Assembly: GCA_900618795.1 (NCBI GenBank)
Contig: UYJD01000009.1
Coordinates: 1,247,823 to 1,311,822, forward strand
Source of the DNA: Cyanodermella asteris
Taxonomy: Eukaryota > Ascomycota > Lecanoromycetes > Ostropales > Stictidaceae
Direction: 5' to 3'
Length of the DNA stretch: 64,000 nucleotides
Translations under genes and position numbers: made by a program
Part shown: positions 22,274 to 31,838 of the stretch, one piece after another
Numbering within the stretch: the stretch's first letter is position 1
How the letters are laid out: every line of letters starts with the position of its first letter
Notes under the pieces: generated by a model
Told to the model about the DNA's origin: nothing
What the model saw: the letters and a program-made list of their open reading frames with translations, nothing else
The model's database searches: none

Positions 22274-23120
22274 TCATAGCCCTCGGAACCCTGTTCTTGA
22301 AGCTGGGTTCGGCTGGTTGACTGCCTTCTCCGCGTCGCCCTCCTTCTTTTCATCCACCACGTCAACCTCATCATCCATCAATGCCATCTCCTCTTCGGCA
22401 CTGACGCTTGACGAATCCTGGTCCGTTGTCCCTGCAATACGTAACTGCTCCCTCTTGTTGACATCTTCCTCGGCCCACGTCCGCCAGCTCTCAAACGCTG
22501 CATCCTCAAGCTCCATACCGATTGTAAGCCTATCCTTGCCGAATTCTGCGCCGAAATGCATGGCCTCCTCCTTTGCGACTCTGCGCTCGACGTCTTCCCG
22601 TAATCGCTCGGCATAGAACTCGGAACGTGCTTGGTCGTATGCTTGTGTCTCGGTCATGTCGTGGTTGTCCATCAGAAACATTTGGCGTTGGACGACACTG
22701 AAGTGGTCGTTAGCGCGGTTCTTCGATCATCTGTAGAACATGTGCTTACCTCTCGCCGCTGAGTTGTCTGCCCAGCGGTCTGATTGAGTCCCACGTTTCC
22801 ATACCATTTACACCGTCCTCTTCAAGTACAATCCTTGGCCTCGCGAGCTCCCATGGGTGGTCTTTGAAGAATCTTGCTCGTAGTCTGTCTTCGGTGTATT
22901 CGATCTGCCGGGGAGTGAACATTCGCTTGCTCGCTTTCTTGGATCTGTGTCGCGCTCCTTCTTCTGAATGCTCTAGTGGCCGTGATCGCGTGAGGATTGC
23001 AGGTGGAGGATTCTCGTGGACGACTTCATACCAGGCCGGCCGCCTGCTAAGGCGACCAGCGGCAAGGAGTTGAGATGTTTGTGTGAAGACGCGCTGCGGA
23101 CGAAAGTCGTAGCGCCCCAT
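22274..23120 (-). CDS. RSM25: mitochondrial small-subunit ribosomal protein mS23
   Basis: A component of the mitochondrial 37S ribosomal subunit. Exons on the minus strand are 23120-22750 and 22697-22274 (264 aa); the 52-nt intron starts GTAAGC and ends TTCAG. The start MGRYDFRPQRV is the hallmark N-terminus of fungal mS23, followed by a short Leu-rich helix (QTSQLLAAGRL) and the conserved PAWYEVV. The C-terminal third is acidic and variable, as usual. The gene is divergent from a PPR gene with a 344-bp shared intergenic region. Confidence 0.9.
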
Positions 23121-23464
23121 AGTTGCTGTAGAATAAGGACTGGGATTAGTTATCAAGGCAAAAACATGCAGTGCAAGAGCCAGGTGCAATGGCCGTGGCT
23201 GCTGGCTCGGGCGGCGGACTTGAGATGAATTCAATGTTCAAGATCGAGAATATCGAAGCTTAGAGTGACTGGCAAAAAGCGTGGCAGCCAATGGCGGCTG
23301 CGCAACGCGGTCCATGCACTTCACTGTATAAGCCGAACGACCTTGATCCGAAGCTTCAGTTTCAGCACTGGAGACAAACTGTTCCACTTACCTTCAAGAA
23401 TTTCCACTCCTACGGATCTGGGCAGCAGTACAGCGGTGGACATATGGCACAATGATCCCGCTGC
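23121..23464. promoter_or_regulatory. bidirectional promoter, mS23 / PPR protein
   Basis: The 344 bp between two divergent ATGs. The only promoter space for both genes, each with a mitochondrial gene-expression role. No specific element was identified by eye. Confidence 0.6.
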
Positions 23465-25279
23465 ATGTCCAGTCCTCGTCCACTCTCTCGGTCGATGCAC
23501 AGCGCCAACAATGCTGCCGTCGCCAATAAGCTCCGGCCGCACCCTCTTTCGCCCTCCTATTTCTCTCCTCAATTGCTGTCGAAATCTCGTCAAATTCGGC
23601 GACCTCAGTTCTTTGAGCATTCGACCAGCTTCCTGGCAACATCGCACGAACAATTGAGGATCAGTTTTATCAACGCGCTCGTACAGGCGGGCTCTTGCAG
23701 ACATGGTGCAAAACGCGGTCCAAGCAGGAGAATCGGTTCGGTCAGACATGAAAGCACGGTATCTGTCCCGCCACCGAAGAAGGCGGAGCCCGAGAAGCCG
23801 GACCCACGGCGCCTAGGGATGTGGGATATGGAGAGACAAATGATGAGAATGAGGGTCGAACTATATACGCGACTGGAGTATCAGAGTCTAGTCAATATGT
23901 ACCGAACGGATGACAAGGATGAGACCAAAGCCGAGGCTACAACAAATGCGATCGATGGCGAGCAGAAAGAGCCTGGCAATATATTCTCGCTAGGTTGGTC
24001 GGAAAGCTTGGGGCCGCATGGTCGGCATTTCAAAGTGGCCGAGGGTAGAGCTGCAAGAAACGTTGACAAACTATTGAAGTTGCTCACAGACGATTCCTCG
24101 ACCCCTGAAGAAGTATACAAAGCATACCGAAAACTACGAAAGCCCGGAGTGAAGTACCTCGATCGGGGCGACAGGATATATCTTCTCCGCAAGCTCTCTG
24201 TTCACCAGCACCGAAGCTCTCTCCGTACGATGCATTTCTATTCGGTTCTTGATGACTACAAAACAGCTGGGCTTCGGATACCGCGCCATGCCTGGAATTC
24301 CGCAATCAATCTTGGGGCTAGAACCCTCCTACGTGTCAGCGACGCAGAGGTGGAAGTAGCACTGAAGACGTGGCAAGAGATGGAACGCACCACGGGAGTC
24401 ACCAGCAATACAGCTACCTTCAACATTCTGTTCGACACGGCTGCGAAGGCTGGTAAATTCGCGCTTGCGGCAATGATCTTCCAAGAGATGCAAGCTCGAG
24501 GTTTCAAGATGGATCGATTCACCTGGTTCGGACATATATATGCCGAAGGGCTGAAGGGCGATGGCCAGGCGGTCCGCAAAGCCTATAGCGACTACGTGAA
24601 GGCAGGTGAAGTGGTTGACACCGCTGTTCTGAACTGTGTCATGGCCGCATTGTTGAATTGCGAGGAACCTGAAGCTGCAGAAATGATTTTCCATCGGATG
24701 CGAACGATGGCAGTCGAGCGAGAAGGCAAACACTACGCGCCCAAATCGTGGGAGAAGGAACGTGAGCTTGGGAAAATCCTGACATGGTTGCATAAAACCG
24801 AGTTCCGTCCGGCTGCGCGCGACAACATGCAGTCCGCAATCTCGATAGCCCCTGACGTCCGGAGTTGCAATCTTCTTCTTGCCGAGTTTTGTAAAAAGGG
24901 CGAGCTACATCGCGCCGTGAGCATGTTGGACGAGATGCACAGACTGAGCATCAAGCCAAACAACCGCACATTCAGAGACCTTGTTCGTGGGTTTGCAAAG
25001 CACGGTGGTGTACGATACTCTACGTGGACTCGAGAACGTTTGGAGACTGTTTGGCGATCCTATCGACCTCTTCTCGATGAAGAGGATTCGGGGCTGTTTT
25101 TGACGAAATGGATGGTTTTGTATACCCTACAAGCGTTTCGCACGTGTCTCGGGGCGGAGCGGGAACTGGGAATTTGGGAGGAGATGAAAAGCTGTTGGAA
25201 GCAGAGGACTCCTTTTGAGGAGTTTGCTCCAAGACCACAGGGCCAGCGCTCATCGTGGGATGTTTTCCAAGGTGTTTGA
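23465..25279 (+). CDS. mitochondrial pentatricopeptide-repeat protein
   Basis: A single-exon 604-aa protein. The N-terminus (about residues 1-95) is rich in Ser, Arg and His with few acids, in keeping with a matrix presequence. PPR-type helical hairpins are visible at about residues 310-350 (TFNILFDTAAKAGKF, then MIFQEMQARGFKMD) and 455-500 (SCNLLLAEFCKKGEL, then MLDEMHRLSIKPN). PPR proteins bind organellar RNA in a sequence-specific way and act in stability, processing or translation of mitochondrial mRNAs. Which transcript it serves cannot be read. The sequence between the repeats is diverged, as in fungal PPR proteins generally. Confidence 0.85.
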   Translation: MSSPRPLSRSMHSANNAAVANKLRPHPLSPSYFSPQLLSKSRQIRRPQFFEHSTSFLATSHEQLRISFINALVQAGSCRHGAKRGPSRRIGSVRHESTVSVPPPKKAEPEKPDPRRLGMWDMERQMMRMRVELYTRLEYQSLVNMYRTDDKDETKAEATTNAIDGEQKEPGNIFSLGWSESLGPHGRHFKVAEGRAARNVDKLLKLLTDDSSTPEEVYKAYRKLRKPGVKYLDRGDRIYLLRKLSVHQHRSSLRTMHFYSVLDDYKTAGLRIPRHAWNSAINLGARTLLRVSDAEVEVALKTWQEMERTTGVTSNTATFNILFDTAAKAGKFALAAMIFQEMQARGFKMDRFTWFGHIYAEGLKGDGQAVRKAYSDYVKAGEVVDTAVLNCVMAALLNCEEPEAAEMIFHRMRTMAVEREGKHYAPKSWEKERELGKILTWLHKTEFRPAARDNMQSAISIAPDVRSCNLLLAEFCKKGELHRAVSMLDEMHRLSIKPNNRTFRDLVRGFAKHGGVRYSTWTRERLETVWRSYRPLLDEEDSGLFLTKWMVLYTLQAFRTCLGAERELGIWEEMKSCWKQRTPFEEFAPRPQGQRSSWDVFQGV

Positions 25280-25471
25280 TCGTGTACTATGAATCAAATA
25301 AAGGTGTCGTTACATCAATTCCAATCTGAGGAAGCCATTAGGCTAATTTGTACACACTTGTCTTCGATCGAAACTCTTGACGATGGCTCCGAATTTGTGA
25401 TAATGTTCAGGCGCAACACGTTCTGCTGCATCCGTCTCCGCAAAGGTACTGTCGACCTTGAAGCACATCTT

Positions 25472-26810
25472 TCAGAGCTCATCTTTCGCAGCAGAGCTCT
25501 TGTCCCCTGCCATAGCCTCCTCACTGAGCTTCTTGAACTGCTTCGCCCAATTAGTTATAATCTCATACCCAACCTGCGCAGCAACCAGACTCGTCTGCTC
25601 TCCGGTCCCATCGTACGCCGGCGCAACCTCAACAATATCCGCCCCGACCACATTCAACCCTTCCATTCCCCTCAGAATCCGAATCACCTCCCTACTCGTC
25701 CACCCTCCGGCCTCCGGCGTTCCCGTCCCAGGACACAGACCCGGATCCAGCACATCGATATCCAAGCTGAGATAGACCGGCACATCCAGACCGATACGCC
25801 GCACAATGGCATCCACGATCCCCTTTGGCCCGCCCAGCTCGTCAATGTCGTCGGCGTGGATCCTCATGAACCCTTGCTCGTCATCGTCGTCCCAATCGCC
25901 CAGATCCGTCAGCCGCGTGCGCAGACCGGCGTGAACGGACCGGTTATGCAGGATCAGCTCCTCCTGGCTGGCGATCCAGAACATGCTACCGTGGTTGAAG
26001 AGCGTCTGCTCCGACGCCCACGCGGAGGGGTACTTTCGCGGGTGCCAGGTGTCGAGGTGGGCGTCGAAGTGCAGGACCGCAATCTGTTGCCCGTGTATGC
26101 GGTTCAGGGCACGGAGCGCAGCGAGCGCGATGCTGTGGTCTCCGCCCAGAGAGAGGAGTTTCGATTTCGGAAACGCGGGCGTCTGGGTTGCGGGAGCGCG
26201 CCGGCCGAGGACCTCGTAGGCTTCGGTCATTTGGCGCAGGGCGACGGCGTTGTCGAAGGGTACCACGGGGATGTCGCCGCAGTCTTTGTACACTAGGCCG
26301 GTGGTGTAGGGGTTTATGCCTGCGCGGGGATTGAAGGCTCGATAGGGGATCTGAGCGTTGCTTTCAGATGGGGCTCGAAGGTGATGGGGTGAGGTTGGGG
26401 GGAGGTTACTGACCTGTCTGGCTGATGCTGCACGAATGGCTCGCGGCCCGAATCTGGCGCCGGGACGGTAGGAGACGGCAGTGTCGAAGGGAACGCCTAT
26501 GATGCCGATGTCGAATGGTTCGTTTGGGCTAGTTAGACAGCGGGTGTAGTTGAGGTGGGCGAAGGTAGAGACGCCGCTGTAAGCGAACTGAATCGGTCAG
26601 ATTTTGGTACAATATGAAAAGCATTCATTTGATTATCCTCTTTTTTTCGACATGCAGAATTGGGTAAAACGATGGAAACATCACACGAACATCGAAGCCC
26701 CATTTGCGTGCTAATTCAGCCTCACTGTCATCAGGTGCTGGTGGAACATCTTGAAAGGTCGTAGCAACGCCAATGAAGGCCAATAGTGTCAAAGTTGGTT
26801 TCAGATACAT
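25472..26810 (-). CDS. agmatinase/ureohydrolase with signal peptide and KDEL tail
   Basis: Family reaction: agmatine plus water gives putrescine and urea, with a binuclear manganese centre. Exons on the minus strand are 26810-26691, 26587-26414 and 26350-25472 (390 aa). Intron 1 (103 nt) starts GTTCGT and ends TTCAG with CTGAC nearby; intron 2 (63 nt) starts GTCAGT. The joined frame reads through the family motifs SGVSTFAHL, FDTAVSYRPGARFGPRAIR, GGDHS, FDAHLDTW and SLDIDVLDP, so all metal ligands are present. The first about 20 residues (MYLKPTLTLLAFIGVATTF) form a hydrophobic signal peptide. The last four residues are KDEL, an ER-retrieval signal. Together these predict an ER-lumen protein. 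The first donor is non-canonical in its fourth to sixth bases but fits the family spacing. Confidence 0.9.
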
Positions 26811-27380
26811 CTTGAATGAGACTTTGTAATAGGACGAAAGAGTGCAAGATTGAGCAGGTATGATAGTTTCAGACTCTCCGAGATTGAGTCACGATAACGC
26901 CTTGAAATGCGGGCCCAATTGACCCCACCGAGTAGATAGCTTCCTGTTCTGGCCGCAGGCTGAGTACATGGTTGTAGGAGCCATATCAGGTCTCAGTGGG
27001 GCGTATACTTGGAGCACACTTTGAATTCAGTCGTTGCTGTTGCAATGACTGTGAGGTCGCTAACGCCCGATAGTGTTGCAGGTTGAAGCTGTAGATGCGA
27101 AGAGCGCCAAGGATGCTGGCAAATGATGATCCTGTCGACTTCGGGAGCCGACTGTTCTCAATCATGTTGACAGCTTCGAAGGCAAGACGATTGGGAAGTC
27201 TCGACTATAGTTGTTTAAGGTCGATCAAGTATCGGAGCAATCGCGCAAGGACCTCACGAGCAAACTCGGAAGCGTGACATTGGCTCCACATATACGGACA
27301 TTGCTGGGTATGTTCTGGATCTTCCCATCCCGATGCATTTTTTGTTCATGGTCTATTCTTACATGCAGTGTATGTCCTCT
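26811..27380. other. intergenic
   Basis: The region 5' of the agmatinase gene and 3' of HEM3. Only short frames; nothing recognised. Confidence 0.5.
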
Positions 27381-28493
27381 TCATGCGCCACCGCCTTGCG
27401 CGACGACCGTCCTGTTCAATATTATCTCTTCCAGGATCTTTCCGGCTCCCTGCTCAACCAGCTCACCAGCAAGCTCCAATCCACATGCCTCCGCATCCTC
27501 TCTGTTTGTCACCTTGACGGTCTTGCTCCCTTGTACGACCCGTTGTCCGTCCACACTGAGCACTATGGCATGCAGCGTCAACTGATCAACGCCCTCCCAG
27601 GTCGTGTCAACACCAATCGGCACACTGCAGCCTCCCTCCAGCGTTCGCAACAGCATTCTCTCTGCTAGGCACTCATACCAAGTCTGCAAGCCTCTGCTCG
27701 TTCCCTCACCGGGCATGTCTTCGGCCATGAGTGCTGAGCACATGTCCCGCACAGCAGCATCTGTGGACCTGCATTCAAGGCCAAGGGCGCCTTGTCCAAC
27801 TGGTCCAAACCACTTGTGCTCTTCCCTATTCAAGAAGCTCGTAACTCGTTCACCGAAGCCGATTCTCTGAACTCCCGTCGCGGCAAGAATCAATGCCGCA
27901 TACTCGCCGTCCTCTGCATCTAACTTTGCCAGTCTCGTGTTGATATTGCCGCGAACATCAATTGACTTCAAACCCGGGTACAGCCGGTTCAACTGCGCTA
28001 TACGTCGGATGCTGCTCGTCCCAACGATGCTTCCAGCCGGTAGATCCGCCAACGTCTTCCAGCCCTTGGCCAATGAACTCGGGCTCATGACAACCGCATC
28101 TCGTCGTTCCGTCCGCTGAGCAGCGGCAGCAAGTGCACAGTCAGCAGGCAATTGAGTCGGCATGTCCTTCAGTGAATGCACAATCACGTCCAATTGGCCC
28201 GTCACGAGCTGTGCCTCGAGCTCGTGCGTCCACAGGGACTTGGCATTAAACTGATGCAGCGCCGTCACCTGATTCTTGTCCCCCATTGTCGCCATCGGAT
28301 GGATCTCAAAAGTGGACTTGGGGAACAGTTTCCTCAAAAGCTCGGCTGCGCGATCGGTTTGCCATAATGCTAATTGAGAGCGTCGTGTGCCGATGTGGTA
28401 AATTGCGCGTTCCTCGGATGGTAGAGCAGCGATTGCTGCTGGCGCCTGAGATGGGTCGGCCGGCTCCGGGGCGGAGACCTCGATGTTGGCCAT
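27381..28493 (-). CDS. HEM3: porphobilinogen deaminase (hydroxymethylbilane synthase)
   Basis: Condenses four porphobilinogens into hydroxymethylbilane, the third step of haem synthesis, in the cytosol. Single exon, 370 aa, ATG at 28493 (MANIEVS). The substrate-binding and catalytic motifs are visible: IGTRRSQLALWQT, VIVHSLKDMPTQLP, GTSSIRR, DVRGNINTRLAKLD and the cofactor-attachment loop EGGCSVPIG, where Cys near residue 289 carries the dipyrromethane primer. The length is normal. A short acidic/Ala-rich N-terminal extension of about 30 residues precedes the domain. No intron is needed. Confidence 0.96.
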   Translation of the reverse strand: MANIEVSAPEPADPSQAPAAIAALPSEERAIYHIGTRRSQLALWQTDRAAELLRKLFPKSTFEIHPMATMGDKNQVTALHQFNAKSLWTHELEAQLVTGQLDVIVHSLKDMPTQLPADCALAAAAQRTERRDAVVMSPSSLAKGWKTLADLPAGSIVGTSSIRRIAQLNRLYPGLKSIDVRGNINTRLAKLDAEDGEYAALILAATGVQRIGFGERVTSFLNREEHKWFGPVGQGALGLECRSTDAAVRDMCSALMAEDMPGEGTSRGLQTWYECLAERMLLRTLEGGCSVPIGVDTTWEGVDQLTLHAIVLSVDGQRVVQGSKTVKVTNREDAEACGLELAGELVEQGAGKILEEIILNRTVVAQGGGA

Positions 28494-30114
28494 CTTGGTG
28501 GGCTGATAGGTTTTAGGAGGAGAGGGAAAGCAGTGTGAGCCCGCAGGATGCTAAGATCGCGTGCAGGGGTTGCCCGACGTCAGATTCGAGATTTGAGATT
28601 CGAGATTCGCAATGAGTGAAAGCGGATCGGCCCCACTTAATCTGCGGAGTTTGAACCGGTGGGGTCACTGAACAGTGAACACCTTCCTCATCTTTCACTT
28701 CACTGACATGTATCCTGAAGTGCGATATGAAAGAGACATCTATCTGATCTTGCTTCTGAGTTGTAGCCTCAATACTGAGCGATGCTCCACTCAACCGAAT
28801 GACCTATCATAGTGGTTCCAGAGCCATGGCTGCGAGAGTAATTTCGAGGGACTAATATGATGGATGAATTTATTGCTCTTTCATCTAATTATCCTGGAGG
28901 TCATCGCACTGACCTTTGCCATGCATGGTGGCAATGATATCTTTATCATCGTCTCGCGCAGGGAACTTCAACGCGAGCGGAGTTGAAATATGGTCGTGGT
29001 GTTCGGGCAAGTCGCAACAACACTCGTGCTTGGCTGCAGGACGCCAGTGAAGCTCGTCCTTCGGTGGCCTGCTGTTAGTTCCAATCATGATCCCAATGAG
29101 GTGGAAAGACTACATGCTGCCGTGACCGAGTCACACCAACTTATTGAGCTCGTCTTTAAGGCGCCGCCATCCGAGTACGAAAGCCTTGATTCAGCATTGG
29201 CTTCACCACGCTAGGGACACATAATCCTCACATCGTCGGGTGTGAACATGTCCGAACCACACGTCTCAAGGTGCAATCATACACAGCTGCTATAAGAAGA
29301 AGGCGTCGTATAACAAGCATATTCAGTATACTTTTACCACACCAGGTGATAGCAGTGTGGCGCATTCCACGAGCGGTACGTGTCCCGGCACACCTGTTCA
29401 CGCCTCGGTTTAGCCTCTAGAAATACCGCAGCTGCTATACTCATCGCGGTTGACGTCGAAACTGTCGTCAAGGGATCGTTATTGCAAATCGCGTGCTCTC
29501 AGTTTCAGATTCAAGCTTCTCGCGGCCCGTCGTCTCCCTCGTGGCAAAGGTGAACACCCAGCCGGTGGTAGGACCGCCAGAACCCACACGACCATGTGCG
29601 GCATGATCGTTCCCAGATTCCGCCTAAGATTCCTTAGAAGTTAAGATGTCAGCTCGTCTTCGCCCGTTGCAACGTTGCGGGAGTTTGCAAGTGTCAGCGC
29701 AGGGTCGCGGATCTGCGCGCCAGACTCCGCTTCAGGACCTCAACAGCTGCAATGTCGAGATAGGGAGCCTCGATGGCGACATTTCCAGCCGCCCTGCGAA
29801 GTCGACCGAACTCGTTTACGAGTATGGAACTATGGATTCGAATGATTCCACTACCGTTGCATGACACCTTTCGCATCCTAGTAGGTGGCCTGTTTTTAGT
29901 TGACTTTCGCGTGTTTTCGACGGCGTGGAACGTCTTATCGAACGGCTCAGATGCAAGGTGATAAAGCTTCGTGCCGCACCCTGTCTGTCCGCTGATCACT
30001 TTGTGTGTGTGCTTCTTGTCGCAACTTTTCTTTACCTTTCTTCATTATCTTGTCGCGCTCTTGCAGTTTTGAGATTCTCGCCGCGAACATTGTCTTGCGC
30101 ATAGCAAGCAAACG
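28494..30114. other. intergenic, 1.6 kb
   Basis: No convincing gene. A short direct repeat of GAGATTCGA-like units lies at about 28582-28609 just upstream of HEM3. The last part is the permease 5' region. Confidence 0.45.
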
Positions 30115-31838
30115 ATGGTCTGGCGGCCAAGCGCCCTTTGGGGCGACAGAAAGAACGCGTCGCAAGAGGTGGTGCCAACTTACGATTCCGAGGGGTCGCA
30201 CGACAAGGGCGTGGTCGTCAACGATGGCGTCCTGCAACCGGGGGCCATGACGCTGGAAGAAGATGCTGCCGGTGGGCTGGGAAGGCATCTCGGCTTGATG
30301 TCGACGACTTTCCTGATCATTGGTCGCATCATTGGCACCGGCATTTTCAGTACGCCTGGCTCGGTGGTGAGCGGCGTGGGCAGTTTCGGTGCCGCCATGA
30401 TGCTTTGGTTGCTGGGACTGTTGCTCGCGTTCTCGGGCATGTTCGTTTGGCTCGAGTTCGGCTGTATGTTCCCGCGCAGTGGCGGAGAGAAGGTCTACCT
30501 GGAGGCTGTTTACACGAGGCCGAGGTAAGATCAACAGCAGCGGGCTGTGAATACGGAAACTGATCTTACGGAACAGGTATTTGGCGACTATTTTCTTCTC
30601 GACCCAAGCCATCGTACTGGGCTTCACCGCGTCTGGATGCATCATCTTCGCTCAGAACATCTTGGTTGCAGCAAATCATACAGTTACAGAATGGGCAGAG
30701 CGTGGAATCGCAATCGGCGTCATTGTCTTCGTGACACTGATACACACCTTCACGCCAAAACTGGGCGTCTGGTTCATGAACGGACTCGGCTGGATCAAGG
30801 TGGTGCTCCTACTGTTCGTCGTTGTCACAGGCTGGGTCGTCCTCAGCGGCCGCATCAGCAGCATCCCGGACCCGCACCGAACCTTCAGAAACTCCTTCGA
30901 CGGATCCTCGCATTCGAGCTCAAACTATGCCACGGCTCTGTTCAAAGTCATCAACTCGTACATTGGTTGGTCGAACGCTGCATACGTGCTTAACGAGGTG
31001 AAGAGGCCGGTCAGGACGCTGAAGATTGCTGGACCGTTGGGATTGGGGGTTTGTGGTGTGCTCTACATGCTGGCGAACGTTGCTTACTTCGCCGCTGCTA
31101 CACCTAAGGAACTCGCTTCTGCATCCGGCAATACGGTTGCTGCATACTTCTTTGGCAAAGTATTTGGCGCAGTTGCGAAGCGTGCCCTCGCGGTCTTTGT
31201 CGCTTTGTCGGCGCTGGGAAATGTCTTGACAATCACTTTTGCTCAGTCGCGTGTCAACCAAGAACTCGCCAAGGAGGGCGTGATTCCGTTTGCTCGGTTC
31301 TGGGCATCTGGGTGGCCGTTCGGCGCACCGTCTGCCGGCTTGCTGCTTCACTTCATCCCCTCGTTCATAATCATTGTTGCAATTCCTTTTGGTAAGTGTT
31401 TGTGTACAAGTCGAAGGGGGAACATTTGCTGACAAAAGAATAGGCGACGCCTACAATTTCATCCTCGATCTTGAAGGGTATCCCGCCGCAGTGGTCAACT
31501 TCCTTGTTGTCATCGGACTCTTCATTTTGAGATGGCGCGAGCCGAACGTGCAACGACCCTTCAAAGTGTGGTTCCCAATCGCATTCTTCTTCCTCGCCGG
31601 ACAAGCATTCTTGCTTGTCACCCCACTCATCCGTCCGGACGGCGGCAAGGGCGACACAAGCCTGCCATACTGGCTCTATCCCGTTGTCGGCATCGCCGTC
31701 CTGGCCGCATCTGTCGTGGCCTGGTTCGTATGGTGGGTGGTCTTGCCGAAAATCGGCAAGTTTGAGTGGAGGATACGAAAGGTGCAGATTGATCATGGTA
31801 CGACCGTCACCGAGTTTGAGAAGGTGAAGATGCTCTAG
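30115..31838 (+). CDS. amino-acid permease, MUP1-like (LAT type)
   Basis: A plasma-membrane amino-acid/proton symporter of the APC superfamily; the closest named relatives appear to be yeast methionine permeases Mup1 and Mup3 (inference). Exons are 30115-30524, 30577-31391 and 31444-31838 (539 aa); both introns are 52 nt (GTAAGA and GTAAGT donors), the second with a GCTGAC branch site. About twelve hydrophobic segments are present. The first contains the substrate-binding GRIIGTGIFSTPG, and the helix-6 area has SYIGWSNAAYVLNEVKRP, both family signatures. The N-terminal tail of about 55 residues is hydrophilic and may serve arrestin-directed endocytosis. No methionine-pathway genes adjoin it. 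Confidence 0.92.
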
